64,000 nt of DNA from Chitinophaga silvisoli (GTDB lineage: Bacteria; Bacteroidota; Bacteroidia; Chitinophagales; Chitinophagaceae). The translations under genes and the position numbers were made by a program. The notes beneath the pieces are model-generated. The model worked only from the letters and a program-made list of their open reading frames with translations, was not told the origin of the DNA and did no database searches. The stretch is from the NCBI RefSeq assembly GCF_003412465.1, contig NZ_QTJV01000013.1, positions 186,001 to 250,000 on the forward strand, read 5' to 3'. This document shows, one piece after another, positions 42,024 through 50,193 of the stretch; the first letter of the stretch is position 1, and each line of letters begins with the position of its first letter.

Positions 42024-42031
42024 TATTTTTG
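42024..42031 (+). promoter_or_regulatory. -7 promoter element, leaderless geometry
   Basis: TATTTTTG is a perfect TAnnTTTG match ending 5 nt before the ATG at 42037. Confidence 0.55.
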
Positions 42032-42036
42032 CCTTT

Positions 42037-42528
42037 ATGCAATTCAGAAACGCCACCACCCTCGACATGCCCGCTATTGTAGCCATCTACAACAGCACCA
42101 TTGCCGGCAGAATGGTTACTGCCGACACAGCACCTGTATCCGTAGAAAGCCGTATGCCATGGTTTCATGTACACAACCCGGAAAAACGCCCTTTATGGGT
42201 CGTAGAAGAAAATGGAATCATGATAGGCTGGGTAAGCTTCCAGTCTTTTTATGGCCGGCCGGCCTATGATGGTACCGCCGAAATCAGTATTTATTTAGAT
42301 GAAAATCAACGAGGTAAGGGATATGGAAAGAAAATTCTCGAATATGCGATGGCACAATGCCCTTCAATTGGGGTAAAGACATTGCTGGGATTTATTTTCT
42401 CCCATAATGAACCGAGTATTAAATTATTTGAGAAACTGGGATTCAGTTCCTGGGCGCATTTGCCCAATATCGCCGTATTGGATGGCATCGAAAGGAGCCT
42501 GGATATTCTTGGGAAAAGGATTTATTAA
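42037..42528 (+). CDS. GNAT acetyltransferase, PAT/bar-like
   Basis: A 163-residue GNAT enzyme of the phosphinothricin/methionine sulfoximine acetyltransferase group. Family blocks are MQFRNATTLDMPAIVAIYNSTI, PEKRPLWVVEENGIMIGWVSF, EISIYLDENQRGKGYGKKILEYA (acetyl-CoA-binding loop QRGKGYG), and FIFSHNEPSIKLFEKLGFSSWAHLPNIAVLDG. The true substrate in bacteria without herbicide exposure is usually an amino acid analogue such as methionine sulfone. A short leaderless-type promoter precedes it, separated from the upstream GNAT gene by the compound repeat, so it is independently transcribed. Its stop codon is 16 nt from the convergent SufR-like gene end. Confidence 0.88.
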   Translation: MQFRNATTLDMPAIVAIYNSTIAGRMVTADTAPVSVESRMPWFHVHNPEKRPLWVVEENGIMIGWVSFQSFYGRPAYDGTAEISIYLDENQRGKGYGKKILEYAMAQCPSIGVKTLLGFIFSHNEPSIKLFEKLGFSSWAHLPNIAVLDGIERSLDILGKRIY

Positions 42529-42543
42529 AAAATTCTAATTATA

Positions 42544-43218
42544 TCAGGAATCAAGTTCTTTAGACCAGGAATTGACCGTTACCACAATCTTATACACACA
42601 CCTGCGGGCGCCGCTGATGATATGATCAGCGCGCTCCACCTCCACCCCATCACCCATCAGGTTCCTGAAGGTCTTCAGCTCCGAATTACAGATATTGGCA
42701 CAATTCAGCGCCGCATTACAGATCGGGCAATGGTTTTCAATAAAATAAAAACCACCCTCCCCGTCTTCCTGCCACTCCGCCAGGTACCCTTCCCGGGTTC
42801 TCAAAGCCGCAAACGCCTCCAGTTTCTCCGCTACGTCTGTAATACCAGATAGTGCATTAAAATATTTCTCATGCTGCTGCTGTTCCCTGGCGGCCACTAC
42901 TTTATCCAGCGCCTCTTCACCCAGCTCAACACGTATAGTTTCTAATAATTGTAAAGTAAATTCTGCATGGGTATCCGGAAAATGAGCATGCCCAACCGGG
43001 GTCAGGTCCCAGATCTGCACGGGACGACCTACCCCCTTAGATGTCGTTACCGACATCACCAGTCCTTCTTCTGCCAGTTTCAGCAGTTGCAGCCGGGCGC
43101 CCTCTCCTGTAATATTCAAAGCAGCGGCCAGCATAGCGGCCGACTGAGGCCCCTTCGTTTTCAGTAACTGCAGGAATCTATCTGCTGTTGCCTTCGTGAT
43201 GGGTTTATAATTTTCCAA
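42544..43218 (-). CDS. sufR: SufR-like Fe-S sensing repressor
   Basis: A 224-residue regulator, divergent from the reductase and SUF operon. The winged helix (residues ~5-75; AAMLAAALNITGEGARLQLLKLAEEGLV, then TSKGVGRPVQIWDLTPVGHAHFPDTHAEF) matches the SufR family, including the GVGRP wing and FPDxH. The C-terminal region has HCPICNAALNCANIC and a last RRCVYKIV; Cys spacing CX12C plus a later Cys fits the cluster ligands of known SufR proteins, with one middle Cys not at the usual place. The frame runs upstream to 43338, but only TTG at 43218 gives a sensible start (MENYKPITK), and that codon overlaps a palindrome. It probably represses suf when clusters are sufficient. Confidence 0.75.
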   Translation of the reverse strand: MENYKPITKATADRFLQLLKTKGPQSAAMLAAALNITGEGARLQLLKLAEEGLVMSVTTSKGVGRPVQIWDLTPVGHAHFPDTHAEFTLQLLETIRVELGEEALDKVVAAREQQQHEKYFNALSGITDVAEKLEAFAALRTREGYLAEWQEDGEGGFYFIENHCPICNAALNCANICNSELKTFRNLMGDGVEVERADHIISGARRCVYKIVVTVNSWSKELDS

Positions 43219-43229
43219 GTATTTACTTG
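43216..43229. promoter_or_regulatory. Palindrome at the sufR/SUF divergent promoter
   Basis: CAAGTATTTACTTG is CAAGTA-TT-TACTTG, a perfect 14-bp palindrome. It overlaps the proposed TTG start of the SufR-like gene and also covers TTG at 43227-43229, which lies 18 nt before the -7 element for the rightward operon, near -33. A dimeric repressor bound here would block both directions. SufR-type repressors in cyanobacteria bind a CAAC-N6-GTTG palindrome, so this would be a variant. Confidence 0.55.
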
Positions 43230-43247
43230 TTTTATTCTCAAATGTCG

Positions 43248-43255
43248 TAATTTTG
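43248..43255 (+). promoter_or_regulatory. -7 promoter element of the SUF operon
   Basis: TAATTTTG is a perfect TAnnTTTG match, 85 nt upstream of the reductase ATG at 43341, downstream of the palindrome at 43216-43229. It would drive the reductase, the A-type carrier and the suf genes. Confidence 0.55.
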
Positions 43256-43340
43256 TAGGAGTAAAAAAAATTTGTTGCGACAATCAACGGGCTCCACGGT
43301 CCAAAAAGCCGGCAGCTAAACGATAAATACAAGGACACAG

Positions 43341-43898
43341 ATGAACGTCTTGATCTTCAATGGAACGATGGATACAAGTCCATACACCACGGCAAACAGG
43401 CTGTCTGCCTATTTTGAAGAACAGTTCCGCCAAAAAGGCTTTTCTACCGAAGTTTTCAGTCCAAAAGGCGGGCATATACCGTTCTTTGAATATCCCAAGG
43501 GCGACATGCCCGAATCCGTAAAGGCCATGTGCGATGCCTTCTTAAAAGCAGATGTGCTGGTATGGCTCACCCCGCTTTATCATGGAAGTATGACCGGGGT
43601 CATGAAAAATGCTTTGGACTGGTTAGAAATGACCAGCAAACTCAGTAATCCATATTTAACAGGAAAGGTCGTAGCTTTGGTGTGCTGGGGAGATGGTCAT
43701 CAGGCCATGCAGGGCATCAATGCAATGGATTCCGTAGCTAAAGCATTGAGAGCGTGGGTATTGCCTTACTCCGTTCCCATCATGAAAGAACACCTGTACA
43801 CGGCGGATGGTAAAGACTTTACCGAGCCCTACAAGAATAAGTTCAATCGCCTGATCTCCCTGTTAGGTGAATCGAAGATTTTAAAACACATACAGTAA
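43341..43898 (+). CDS. NADPH-dependent FMN reductase-like protein
   Basis: A 185-residue flavodoxin-fold protein of the FMN_red family. The FMN phosphate-binding loop is in LIFNGTMDTSPYTTANRLSAYF, WLTPLYHGSMTGVMKNALDWLE is the usual second flavin contact (PxYxxxxxGxMKNxxDW), and VVALVCWGDGHQAMQGI completes the site. It has no membrane segment. As first gene of the SUF operon in Bacteroidota such reductases might supply electrons for cluster assembly or reduce iron(III); that is inferred from position. The next gene starts 30 nt later with no terminator between. Confidence 0.85.
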   Translation: MNVLIFNGTMDTSPYTTANRLSAYFEEQFRQKGFSTEVFSPKGGHIPFFEYPKGDMPESVKAMCDAFLKADVLVWLTPLYHGSMTGVMKNALDWLEMTSKLSNPYLTGKVVALVCWGDGHQAMQGINAMDSVAKALRAWVLPYSVPIMKEHLYTADGKDFTEPYKNKFNRLISLLGESKILKHIQ

Positions 43899-43928
43899 TA
43901 GGTTAATATCATAAAATAGGAAGCAATT

Positions 43929-44258
43929 ATGATAACAGTATCAGATAAAGCCAGCGTATATATTAAGGACCTGATGGTCAAGGAAAACCATGCACCTGAT
44001 ACCTTTGTACGCGTAGGCGTTAAAGGTGGGGGTTGCTCCGGCCTGGAATATGTACTGAAATTTGAGGAATCAGAAAAACAGGACGGCGATCAAATCTTTG
44101 AAGATAAAGGTGTTAAGATAGTAGTACAGATGAAAAGCCTCTTGTATCTTTACGGTACAGAATTGGACTACAGCGACGGTCTGAATGGTAAAGGGCTTTT
44201 CTTTAACAACCCAAATGCTACCCGTACATGTAGTTGTGGGGAGAGCTTCGCTGTATAA
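43929..44258 (+). CDS. sufA: A-type Fe-S carrier protein
   Basis: A 109-residue HesB/IscA/SufA-family carrier. The three ligand cysteines occur as GGGCSGLEYVL and near the C-terminus TCSCGESFAV. Other family blocks are KASVYIKDLM, VRVGVKGGGCSG and LDYSDGLNGKGLFFNNPNA. It accepts clusters from the SufBCD scaffold and passes them on to apoproteins. The exact subgroup (SufA versus ErpA) cannot be told by eye; the symbol follows operon context. It lies between the reductase and sufB with gaps of 30 and 46 nt. Confidence 0.9.
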   Translation: MITVSDKASVYIKDLMVKENHAPDTFVRVGVKGGGCSGLEYVLKFEESEKQDGDQIFEDKGVKIVVQMKSLLYLYGTELDYSDGLNGKGLFFNNPNATRTCSCGESFAV

Positions 44259-44304
44259 TAATAAAATAAAGACAGCAAGGCAGCATACTTAATTAATCCG
44301 GAAA

Positions 44305-45747
44305 ATGAGAAATAGCAACGAAATAATTGACGACATAGCCAACAAGGAATACGAGTTTGGCTTCACCACCGACATCGAGATGGAAATGGCTCCCGTTGGC
44401 CTCAACGAGGATACCATTCGCTACATCTCTGCTAAAAAGGAAGAACCAGAATGGCTCCTGCAATGGCGCCTGAAGGCATTCGCTGCCTTCCAGAAAATGC
44501 AGTGGCCCAGCTGGCAGCACTTTAAAATGCCTGAACTGGACCTGCAGAAGATCTCTTACTATGCCGCTCCAAAAAAGAAATCATTAAAAAGCCTGGATGA
44601 AGTAGATCCTGAAATCCTGGCGACCATGGAGAAACTGGGGATTCCCCTGAATGAGCAGAAAGCGCTCACCGGTGTAGCTGTAGACGTGGTGTTCGACAGT
44701 GTATCCGTTGCTACTACTTTCCGCGAAAAATTAGCCGAACTGGGTGTCATCTTCTGCTCCTTCGGTGAAGCAGTACGCGAACATCCGGAACTGGTAAAAG
44801 AATACCTGGGTACCGTTGTTCCTCATTCTGACAACATCTTTGCCGCCCTGAATGCAGCAGTATTCTCCGACGGCTCCTTTGTATATATTCCTAAAGGCGT
44901 ACGCTGCCCAATGGAACTGAGCACCTACTTCCGTATCAATGCGGAAAATACCGGCCAGTTTGAGCGTACCCTCATCATCTGCGACGACAATGCCTACGTA
45001 AGTTATCTCGAAGGCTGTACGGCCCCACGCCGTGATGAAAACCAGCTGCACGCTGCAGTAGTGGAACTCATCGCGCTGAACCATGCAGAAATCAAATACT
45101 CTACCGTACAAAACTGGTATCCCGGTGATAAAGACGGTAACGGTGGTATTTACAACTTCGTAACAAAACGCGGTATCTGTAAAGGAAATAGCAGCAAGAT
45201 CTCCTGGACACAGGTAGAAACCGGCTCCGCTATCACCTGGAAATATCCAAGTGTAATCCTGCAGGGCGATGATGCTGAAGGCGAATTCTACTCCGTAGCA
45301 GTAACCCGCAACAAGCAGATTGCTGATACCGGAACCAAAATATATCACCTGGGTCGCAACACCCGCAGCCGTATCATTTCAAAAGGTATTTCTGCAGGCA
45401 CCAGCGATAATACCTATCGCGGTCTCGTACAGGTAGGTCCACGTGCTGCCAATGCACGCAACTTTACCCAGTGTGATTCACTGCTCATAGGCGATCGCTG
45501 CGGCGCTCATACCTTCCCTTACATCGAATCAAAGAATAGCACCGCAACCGTAGAACACGAAGCGACTACCTCCAAGATCGGGGAAGACCAGATCTTCTAC
45601 CTCAACCAACGTGGTATCAATACAGAACAGGCAGTAGCCCTCATCGTAAACGGTTATGCCAAGGAAGTACTGAACCAGCTCCCCATGGAGTTCGCGGTAG
45701 AAGCACAAAAACTGCTGTCCATCACACTTGAAGGTAGTGTGGGTTAA
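44305..45747 (+). CDS. sufB: Fe-S cluster assembly scaffold SufB
   Basis: A 480-residue SufB, the scaffold subunit on which clusters form in the SufBC2D complex. Typical blocks are [48 protein letters not shown], the core [41 protein letters not shown], and [24 protein letters not shown]. The right-handed beta-helix extends to [16 protein letters not shown] and ends LEGSVG. The C-terminal conserved Cys region ([21 protein letters not shown]) carries a proposed cluster-binding Cys. Length is standard, and there is no insertion. Confidence 0.97.
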   Translation: MRNSNEIIDDIANKEYEFGFTTDIEMEMAPVGLNEDTIRYISAKKEEPEWLLQWRLKAFAAFQKMQWPSWQHFKMPELDLQKISYYAAPKKKSLKSLDEVDPEILATMEKLGIPLNEQKALTGVAVDVVFDSVSVATTFREKLAELGVIFCSFGEAVREHPELVKEYLGTVVPHSDNIFAALNAAVFSDGSFVYIPKGVRCPMELSTYFRINAENTGQFERTLIICDDNAYVSYLEGCTAPRRDENQLHAAVVELIALNHAEIKYSTVQNWYPGDKDGNGGIYNFVTKRGICKGNSSKISWTQVETGSAITWKYPSVILQGDDAEGEFYSVAVTRNKQIADTGTKIYHLGRNTRSRIISKGISAGTSDNTYRGLVQVGPRAANARNFTQCDSLLIGDRCGAHTFPYIESKNSTATVEHEATTSKIGEDQIFYLNQRGINTEQAVALIVNGYAKEVLNQLPMEFAVEAQKLLSITLEGSVG

Positions 45748-45804
45748 TAGCAGGAGAAGGATATATTTATTTACAAAGCAAACAACAGAGAAACAAAACA
45801 TATC

Positions 45805-46569
45805 ATGCTGACGATTAAAAATCTGCACGCAGAAGTAGACGGTAAGAAAATATTAAAGGGCCTGAACCTGGAAATCAAAGCTGGTGAGATGCATGCCATC
45901 ATGGGACCTAACGGTGCCGGCAAAAGCTCCCTGGCTTCTGTGCTCGCTGGTCGGGAAAACTATACAGTGACTGAAGGGGAAGTGATCTTCGATGGCAAAA
46001 ACCTGCTGGACATGTCTCCTGAAGACCGCGCCCGCGAAGGCCTCTTCCTGGCATTCCAGTACCCTGTAGAAATTCCGGGTGTATCTAACCTGAATTTCCT
46101 CAAGACTGCCCTGAACGAGATCAGAACTTACCATAACCTGCCTGCAATGGAAGCGAAGGAATTCCTGAAACTGACCAAAGAAAAACAGCAGATGATGGAC
46201 TTTAATGCTAATCTGATGAACCGCTCTCTGAATGAAGGTTTCTCCGGTGGTGAAAAGAAACGTAACGAAGTTTTCCAGATGGCTATGCTGGATCCAAAAT
46301 TCGCTATTCTCGACGAAACTGACTCTGGCCTGGACATCGATGCACTGCGTATCGTAGCAAACGGTGTAAACAAACTGCGTGGAGCTGACAAAGCATTCAT
46401 GGTGATCACTCACTATCAGCGCCTGCTCGATTATATCGTACCTGACTTCGTACACGTACTGGCAGATGGTGTCATCGTAAAAACAGGTAATAAAGACCTG
46501 GCGCTGGAACTGGAAGAAAAAGGCTACGACTGGCTGAAAGAAGATGTACATCAGAAAGAATCCGTATAA
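45805..46569 (+). CDS. sufC: SUF ATPase SufC
   Basis: A 254-residue ABC-type ATPase that drives structural changes in SufBCD. Walker A is MGPNGAGKSSL (residues ~33-43), the ABC signature is SGGEKKRNE (~148-156), Walker B is FAILDETDSGLD with the catalytic Glu replaced by Thr-Asp-Ser order as in other SufC proteins (DETDSGLD), and the switch His is in MVITHYQRLLDY. The Q-loop is FQYPVEIPGVSNLNFL, specific to SufC. It is soluble, and no membrane permease is associated. A 57-nt gap separates it from sufB. Confidence 0.97.
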   Translation: MLTIKNLHAEVDGKKILKGLNLEIKAGEMHAIMGPNGAGKSSLASVLAGRENYTVTEGEVIFDGKNLLDMSPEDRAREGLFLAFQYPVEIPGVSNLNFLKTALNEIRTYHNLPAMEAKEFLKLTKEKQQMMDFNANLMNRSLNEGFSGGEKKRNEVFQMAMLDPKFAILDETDSGLDIDALRIVANGVNKLRGADKAFMVITHYQRLLDYIVPDFVHVLADGVIVKTGNKDLALELEEKGYDWLKEDVHQKESV

Positions 46570-46706
46570 GGATCAAAGTCCTGACTAAGCAATCAGCCAG
46601 TACTGGCAACAGGTCATTTCCCCTGCCCGGTATTGTGCTAAATTTCTTGTCCTGACAAAGTACTCATTTTTTAAACTCAGGCAAATCGGTCTATAGATTT
46701 CAACAC

Positions 46707-48032
46707 ATGACTAGCGATATCAATAAATCATTTTACGACTTTATATCAAACGGGATGCCCGGTCCTGAGCAGCAGACTGACGTGAACAACGCCATCCTGC
46801 CTGCACGTAAAGCCGCTTTCAGCCGCTTTCGCTCGCTTGGCCTTCCGACCCTCAAAACTGAAGAATGGCGCTATACCAACATTCAGCGCTATCTGAAAGA
46901 TGCATTCACCCTCGCAGAAGAAGAGCAATCTACTGTAACTGCCGAGCAACTCAAAGGTGCAAGCATTCCTAAACTGGACAGCTATACCGCTGTACTGGTA
47001 AACGGCCGCCTGCAACCTGCATTGTCCCAGCTGCCTGCCGATGGAAAAATCACTATTTCCAAAATCAGCGATGCTGCAGGTAATGCGCAACTCCAGGCCT
47101 GGTTCGACAAGCACCCACACCTGCAAAAACAACCTTTTGCAGCACTCAATGCAGCCTTCTTTGCCGATGGCCTGTTCATTGAAGCTGGTGTAAACGCCAG
47201 CCTCGATAAACCACTGCACATCATTCACGTATATACAGCCGCTGCAAACGCCTTCATACAGCCACACCACCTGGTAGTACTGCATAAAAGCGCTACCCTC
47301 GAAATTATCGAGACGGCAGTAGGCCTGAACGAAGCAGCCATCGCCTTCGTAAACAGCGTAACAGAAGTAGTACTGGAAGAAAATGCGGAACTCTGGCATT
47401 ACAATGTTCAGAGCACTATCAAAAACAGCCGCCACATCTACCACACTTCTGCCCTGCAGAAAGCCGACAGCCGCTACCATCACTTTAACTTTACCCTGCC
47501 TGCTGCTGAGCTGACACGCAACAACCTGAGCGTGGCACTGACAGGCAGCAACACAGAGACCAACCTGCATGGCCTCTTCCTTGCTACCGAACAGCAGCAC
47601 GTAGATAACCATACTTTCGTGGACCACCAGGTCGCTCATTGTAACAGTAATGAACTGTACAAAGGCGTACTGCTCGATAATGCCAAAGGTGTATTCACCG
47701 GCAAAATCATGGTTCACCAGGATGCACAGAAAACAAACGCTTTCCAGCAGAACAACAACCTGCTGATGAGCGAGAAGGCAAATATCAACTCACAACCACA
47801 GCTGGAGATCTATGCTGACGACGTGAAATGCAGCCACGGTTTTACCGTAGGCCGTTTCAGCGAAGAAGCATTATTCTACCTCCGCTCCCGTGGTATCGGT
47901 GAAGAAGCTGCCAAAACACTCATGGTAAATGCATTCGCATTTGATATTACCGATCAGGTGCACATCCCTGCATTACAGGAGTTCCTTTCAGATAAGATCC
48001 GCAGGTACGTAACCGGCGCTATCAATAATTAA
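46707..48032 (+). CDS. sufD: Fe-S cluster assembly protein SufD
   Basis: A 441-residue SufD, the second beta-helix subunit of SufBCD. The N-terminal helices include KAAFSRFRSLGLPTLKTEEWRYTNI, a family hallmark (EEWRYT). The beta-helix has DNHTFVDHQVAHCNSNELYKGVLLDNAKGVFTGKIMVHQDAQKTNAFQQNNNLL, the strongest SufD signature, followed by EIYADDVKCSHGFTVG and YLRSRGIGEEAAKTLMVNAFA. A long antisense open frame on the other strand is a by-product of this gene's codon usage. It lies 137 nt after sufC, with a 12-bp palindrome GCCAGTACTGGC at 46596-46607, and before a hairpin at 48059-48092. Confidence 0.95.
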   Translation: MTSDINKSFYDFISNGMPGPEQQTDVNNAILPARKAAFSRFRSLGLPTLKTEEWRYTNIQRYLKDAFTLAEEEQSTVTAEQLKGASIPKLDSYTAVLVNGRLQPALSQLPADGKITISKISDAAGNAQLQAWFDKHPHLQKQPFAALNAAFFADGLFIEAGVNASLDKPLHIIHVYTAAANAFIQPHHLVVLHKSATLEIIETAVGLNEAAIAFVNSVTEVVLEENAELWHYNVQSTIKNSRHIYHTSALQKADSRYHHFNFTLPAAELTRNNLSVALTGSNTETNLHGLFLATEQQHVDNHTFVDHQVAHCNSNELYKGVLLDNAKGVFTGKIMVHQDAQKTNAFQQNNNLLMSEKANINSQPQLEIYADDVKCSHGFTVGRFSEEALFYLRSRGIGEEAAKTLMVNAFAFDITDQVHIPALQEFLSDKIRRYVTGAINN

Positions 48033-48058
48033 TTCCGTAAGAAATTACGATCTTTGCA

Positions 48059-48092
48059 GGAGGTCATGTCGTCTTAGTATGACATGACCTCC
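48059..48092 (+). terminator. Intra-operon hairpin between sufD and sufS
   Basis: GGAGGTCATGTC (48059-48070) pairs perfectly over 12 bp with GACATGACCTCC (48081-48092) around a 10-nt loop, then GTCTTTTC. It lies 26 nt after the sufD stop codon. An ATG at 48084 is inside the stem, which is a reason to place the SufS start downstream at 48114. It could attenuate sufS, sufE and sufT relative to sufBCD. Confidence 0.6.
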
Positions 48093-48113
48093 GTCTTTTC
48101 AAAATTGAATAAT

Positions 48114-49361
48114 ATGGCACACGTTCCAGATATCGCTGCACCGGCATTAGATATAGACAAGATCAGAAAGGATTTTCCGCTGCTTCAGGAAAAGGTGTAT
48201 GGCAAACCGCTCGTATACCTTGACAATTCAGCTACGACGCAAAAGCCGCAGGTAGTGCTGGATACGCTGGAGCGATATTATAAACAATACAACAGCAATG
48301 TACACCGTGGTGTACACCACCTGAGCCAGGTGGCTTCTGAAGAATACGAAGCCGCCCGTCATATCATCGCTGCCTTTATTAATGCCCGCGAACATGAAGA
48401 AGTGATCTTTACCAAAGGGACCACCGATAGTATCAACCTGATCGCAAACGTATTTGGACGCGGCGTGATCAAAGCAGGTGATGAAGTGATCGTTTCCGCC
48501 ATGGAACACCACTCCAATATCGTTCCCTGGCAAATCATGTGTGAAGACAGAGGCGCTGTGCTGAAAGTAATCCCCATGGATGAAAACGGGGAACTGATCA
48601 TGAGTGAATACGCCGCCCTGCTCTCTGACAAGACAAAGATCGTGAGCGTAGCCTATGTATCCAATTCACTCGGTACCGTGAACCCCGTGCGTGAGATCAT
48701 CGCACTGGCACATGCACGCAATATTCCGGTGATGCTGGATGCTGCACAGGCTATTCAACACATGCCACTCGATGTACAGGAACTGGATGTAGACTTCGTC
48801 GCATTTTCAGGGCATAAAATCTATGGCCCTACAGGTATCGGCATCCTGTATGGAAAGAGAGAATGGCTGGATAAACTGCCTCCTTACCAGGGTGGTGGCG
48901 ATATGATCAAGACCGTTACCTTTGCGAAGACTACTTACAATGTGCTGCCATTTAAATACGAAGCAGGTACACCTGATATCAGTGGTGCAATTGCACTGGG
49001 TGCTGCTGTAAAGTATGTGCAGGAAATCGGGCTGGAGAATATTCATGCCTACGAGGAACAACTGGTAAATTACGCAGTAGCACAATTAAGCAAAGTAGAA
49101 GGACTGCGTTTTATTGGCAATCCAAAGCATAGGTCAGGTGCTGTTTCCTTCCTGGTAGATACCATTCATCCCTATGACCTGGGTGAGCTGCTGGATAAAC
49201 AAGGCGTGGCCATCAGAACAGGACACCATTGTGCAGAGCCGGTGATGGATTTCTTTTGCATCCCGGGTACTGTAAGAGCCAGCTTTGCCATGTATACCAA
49301 CAAGGAAGATATTGACAGACTGGTAGTAGCCATCAATAAAGCTGCTGCTATGTTGAGATAA
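48114..49361 (+). CDS. sufS: Cysteine desulfurase SufS
   Basis: A 415-residue PLP-dependent group II cysteine desulfurase, the sulfur donor of the SUF system. The PLP Lys is in VDFVAFSGHKIYGPTG (~residue 240), the His-Asn stacking region is AMEHHSNIVPWQ, and the catalytic Cys is in RTGHHCAEPVMDFF (~residue 377). The start LDNSATTQKP is family-typical. The first ATG in frame at 48084 lies inside the intra-operon hairpin; the next at 48114 gives MAHVPDIAAPALDIDKIRK. SufE, its sulfur-accepting partner, follows 65 nt later. Confidence 0.96.
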   Translation: MAHVPDIAAPALDIDKIRKDFPLLQEKVYGKPLVYLDNSATTQKPQVVLDTLERYYKQYNSNVHRGVHHLSQVASEEYEAARHIIAAFINAREHEEVIFTKGTTDSINLIANVFGRGVIKAGDEVIVSAMEHHSNIVPWQIMCEDRGAVLKVIPMDENGELIMSEYAALLSDKTKIVSVAYVSNSLGTVNPVREIIALAHARNIPVMLDAAQAIQHMPLDVQELDVDFVAFSGHKIYGPTGIGILYGKREWLDKLPPYQGGGDMIKTVTFAKTTYNVLPFKYEAGTPDISGAIALGAAVKYVQEIGLENIHAYEEQLVNYAVAQLSKVEGLRFIGNPKHRSGAVSFLVDTIHPYDLGELLDKQGVAIRTGHHCAEPVMDFFCIPGTVRASFAMYTNKEDIDRLVVAINKAAAMLR

Positions 49362-49426
49362 TTGAAACGGGAATTTGAATTTTAATTTGAGTGATGGTTT
49401 TAATTTGAGTTTTTAAAAAGGAAGTA

Positions 49427-49852
49427 ATGACGATCAACGAAAAACAGGACGAGCTCATTTCCGATTTCTCCTTTATGGACGAATGGATGGATAAGTACGA
49501 ATACATTATCCAGCTAGGTAAAGATCTGCCGCTGATAGACCCGAAATATAAAACAGACGATAACCTGATCAAAGGTTGCCAGTCACAGGTATGGCTACAC
49601 ACTGACCTCGTAGATGGTAAACTGATCTTCACCGCCGATAGCGATGCTGTGATCACAAAAGGATTGGTTTCTCTGCTCGTAAGCGTGCTCTCCGGCCACA
49701 CACCTAAAGAAATTGCAGAATCCGAGATTTATTTCATCGACGAGATCGGCCTGCGCAGCCACTTGTCTCCAACCCGCTCCAATGGTTTGCTGAGCATGCT
49801 CAAGCAAATGAAAATATACGGAATAGCTTACCAGGTAAAATCGCAACAATGA
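49427..49852 (+). CDS. sufE: Sulfur acceptor SufE
   Basis: A 141-residue SufE. It takes persulfide from SufS and hands it to SufB. The catalytic Cys is in LIKGCQSQVWLHT (~residue 51), and the rest matches the family (FMDEWMDKYEYIIQLGKDLPLID, LVSVLSGHTPKEIAESEIYFIDEIGLRSHLSPTRSNGLLSMLKQMK). Its stop codon overlaps the ATG of the next gene by 4 nt (ATGA), so both are translated together. Confidence 0.95.
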   Translation: MTINEKQDELISDFSFMDEWMDKYEYIIQLGKDLPLIDPKYKTDDNLIKGCQSQVWLHTDLVDGKLIFTADSDAVITKGLVSLLVSVLSGHTPKEIAESEIYFIDEIGLRSHLSPTRSNGLLSMLKQMKIYGIAYQVKSQQ

Positions 49853-50151
49853 ACTTAAGAGATCAGATAGAAGAAGTACTGAAAACAGTGTATGATCCGG
49901 AGATTCCCGTGAACATCTGGGAACTGGGATTGATTTATGAAGTAAAAATCAATGATGATAACAGGGTGGCTATCACCATGACGCTGACAGCCCCCGGCTG
50001 TCCGGTAGCAGGCGATATCGTTCGCGAAGTAGATGAGAAAGTGAAAGCCATCGAAGGCGTGAGTGACTGCGATGTGACGCTGACCTTTGATCCGGCATGG
50101 AACAAAGAGATGATGAGTGAAGAGGCGAAGCTGGAACTAGGCTTTATGTAA
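49849..50151 (+). CDS. DUF59/MIP18-family protein (SufT-like)
   Basis: A 100-residue MIP18/DUF59 protein. The blocks VLKTVYDPEIPVNIWELGLIYEV, VAITMTLTAPGCPVAGDIVREV and VSDCDVTLTFDPAWNKEMMSEEAKLELGF are diagnostic, with the conserved Cys in PGCPV. Such proteins (SufT, yeast CIA2) help place clusters on target apoproteins. It overlaps sufE by 4 nt, and a perfect terminator follows 7 nt after the stop, so it is the last gene of the SUF operon. The symbol sufT would apply by analogy. Confidence 0.92.
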   Translation: MNLRDQIEEVLKTVYDPEIPVNIWELGLIYEVKINDDNRVAITMTLTAPGCPVAGDIVREVDEKVKAIEGVSDCDVTLTFDPAWNKEMMSEEAKLELGFM

Positions 50152-50157
50152 CTTATT

Positions 50158-50185
50158 AAAAAGCCGGCTTTGAGGCCGGCTTTTT
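50158..50185 (+). terminator. SUF operon terminator
   Basis: AAAAAGCCGGC (50158-50168) pairs with GCCGGCTTTTT (50175-50185) around a 6-nt loop, followed by TTATA. It is 7 nt after the DUF59 stop. The same hairpin serves the convergent lipoprotein gene on the minus strand. Confidence 0.85.
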
Positions 50186-50193
50186 TTATAAGA

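Noticed and set aside
42544-43338. A 264-residue version of the SufR-like protein starting at 43338
   Set aside because: The first 40 residues have no similarity to the family and span the divergent promoter; TTG at 43218 is the better start.
46746-47717. A 323-codon antisense frame opposite sufD
   Set aside because: It is a by-product of sufD codon usage. The sense frame is clearly SufD, and the antisense product has no recognisable motif.
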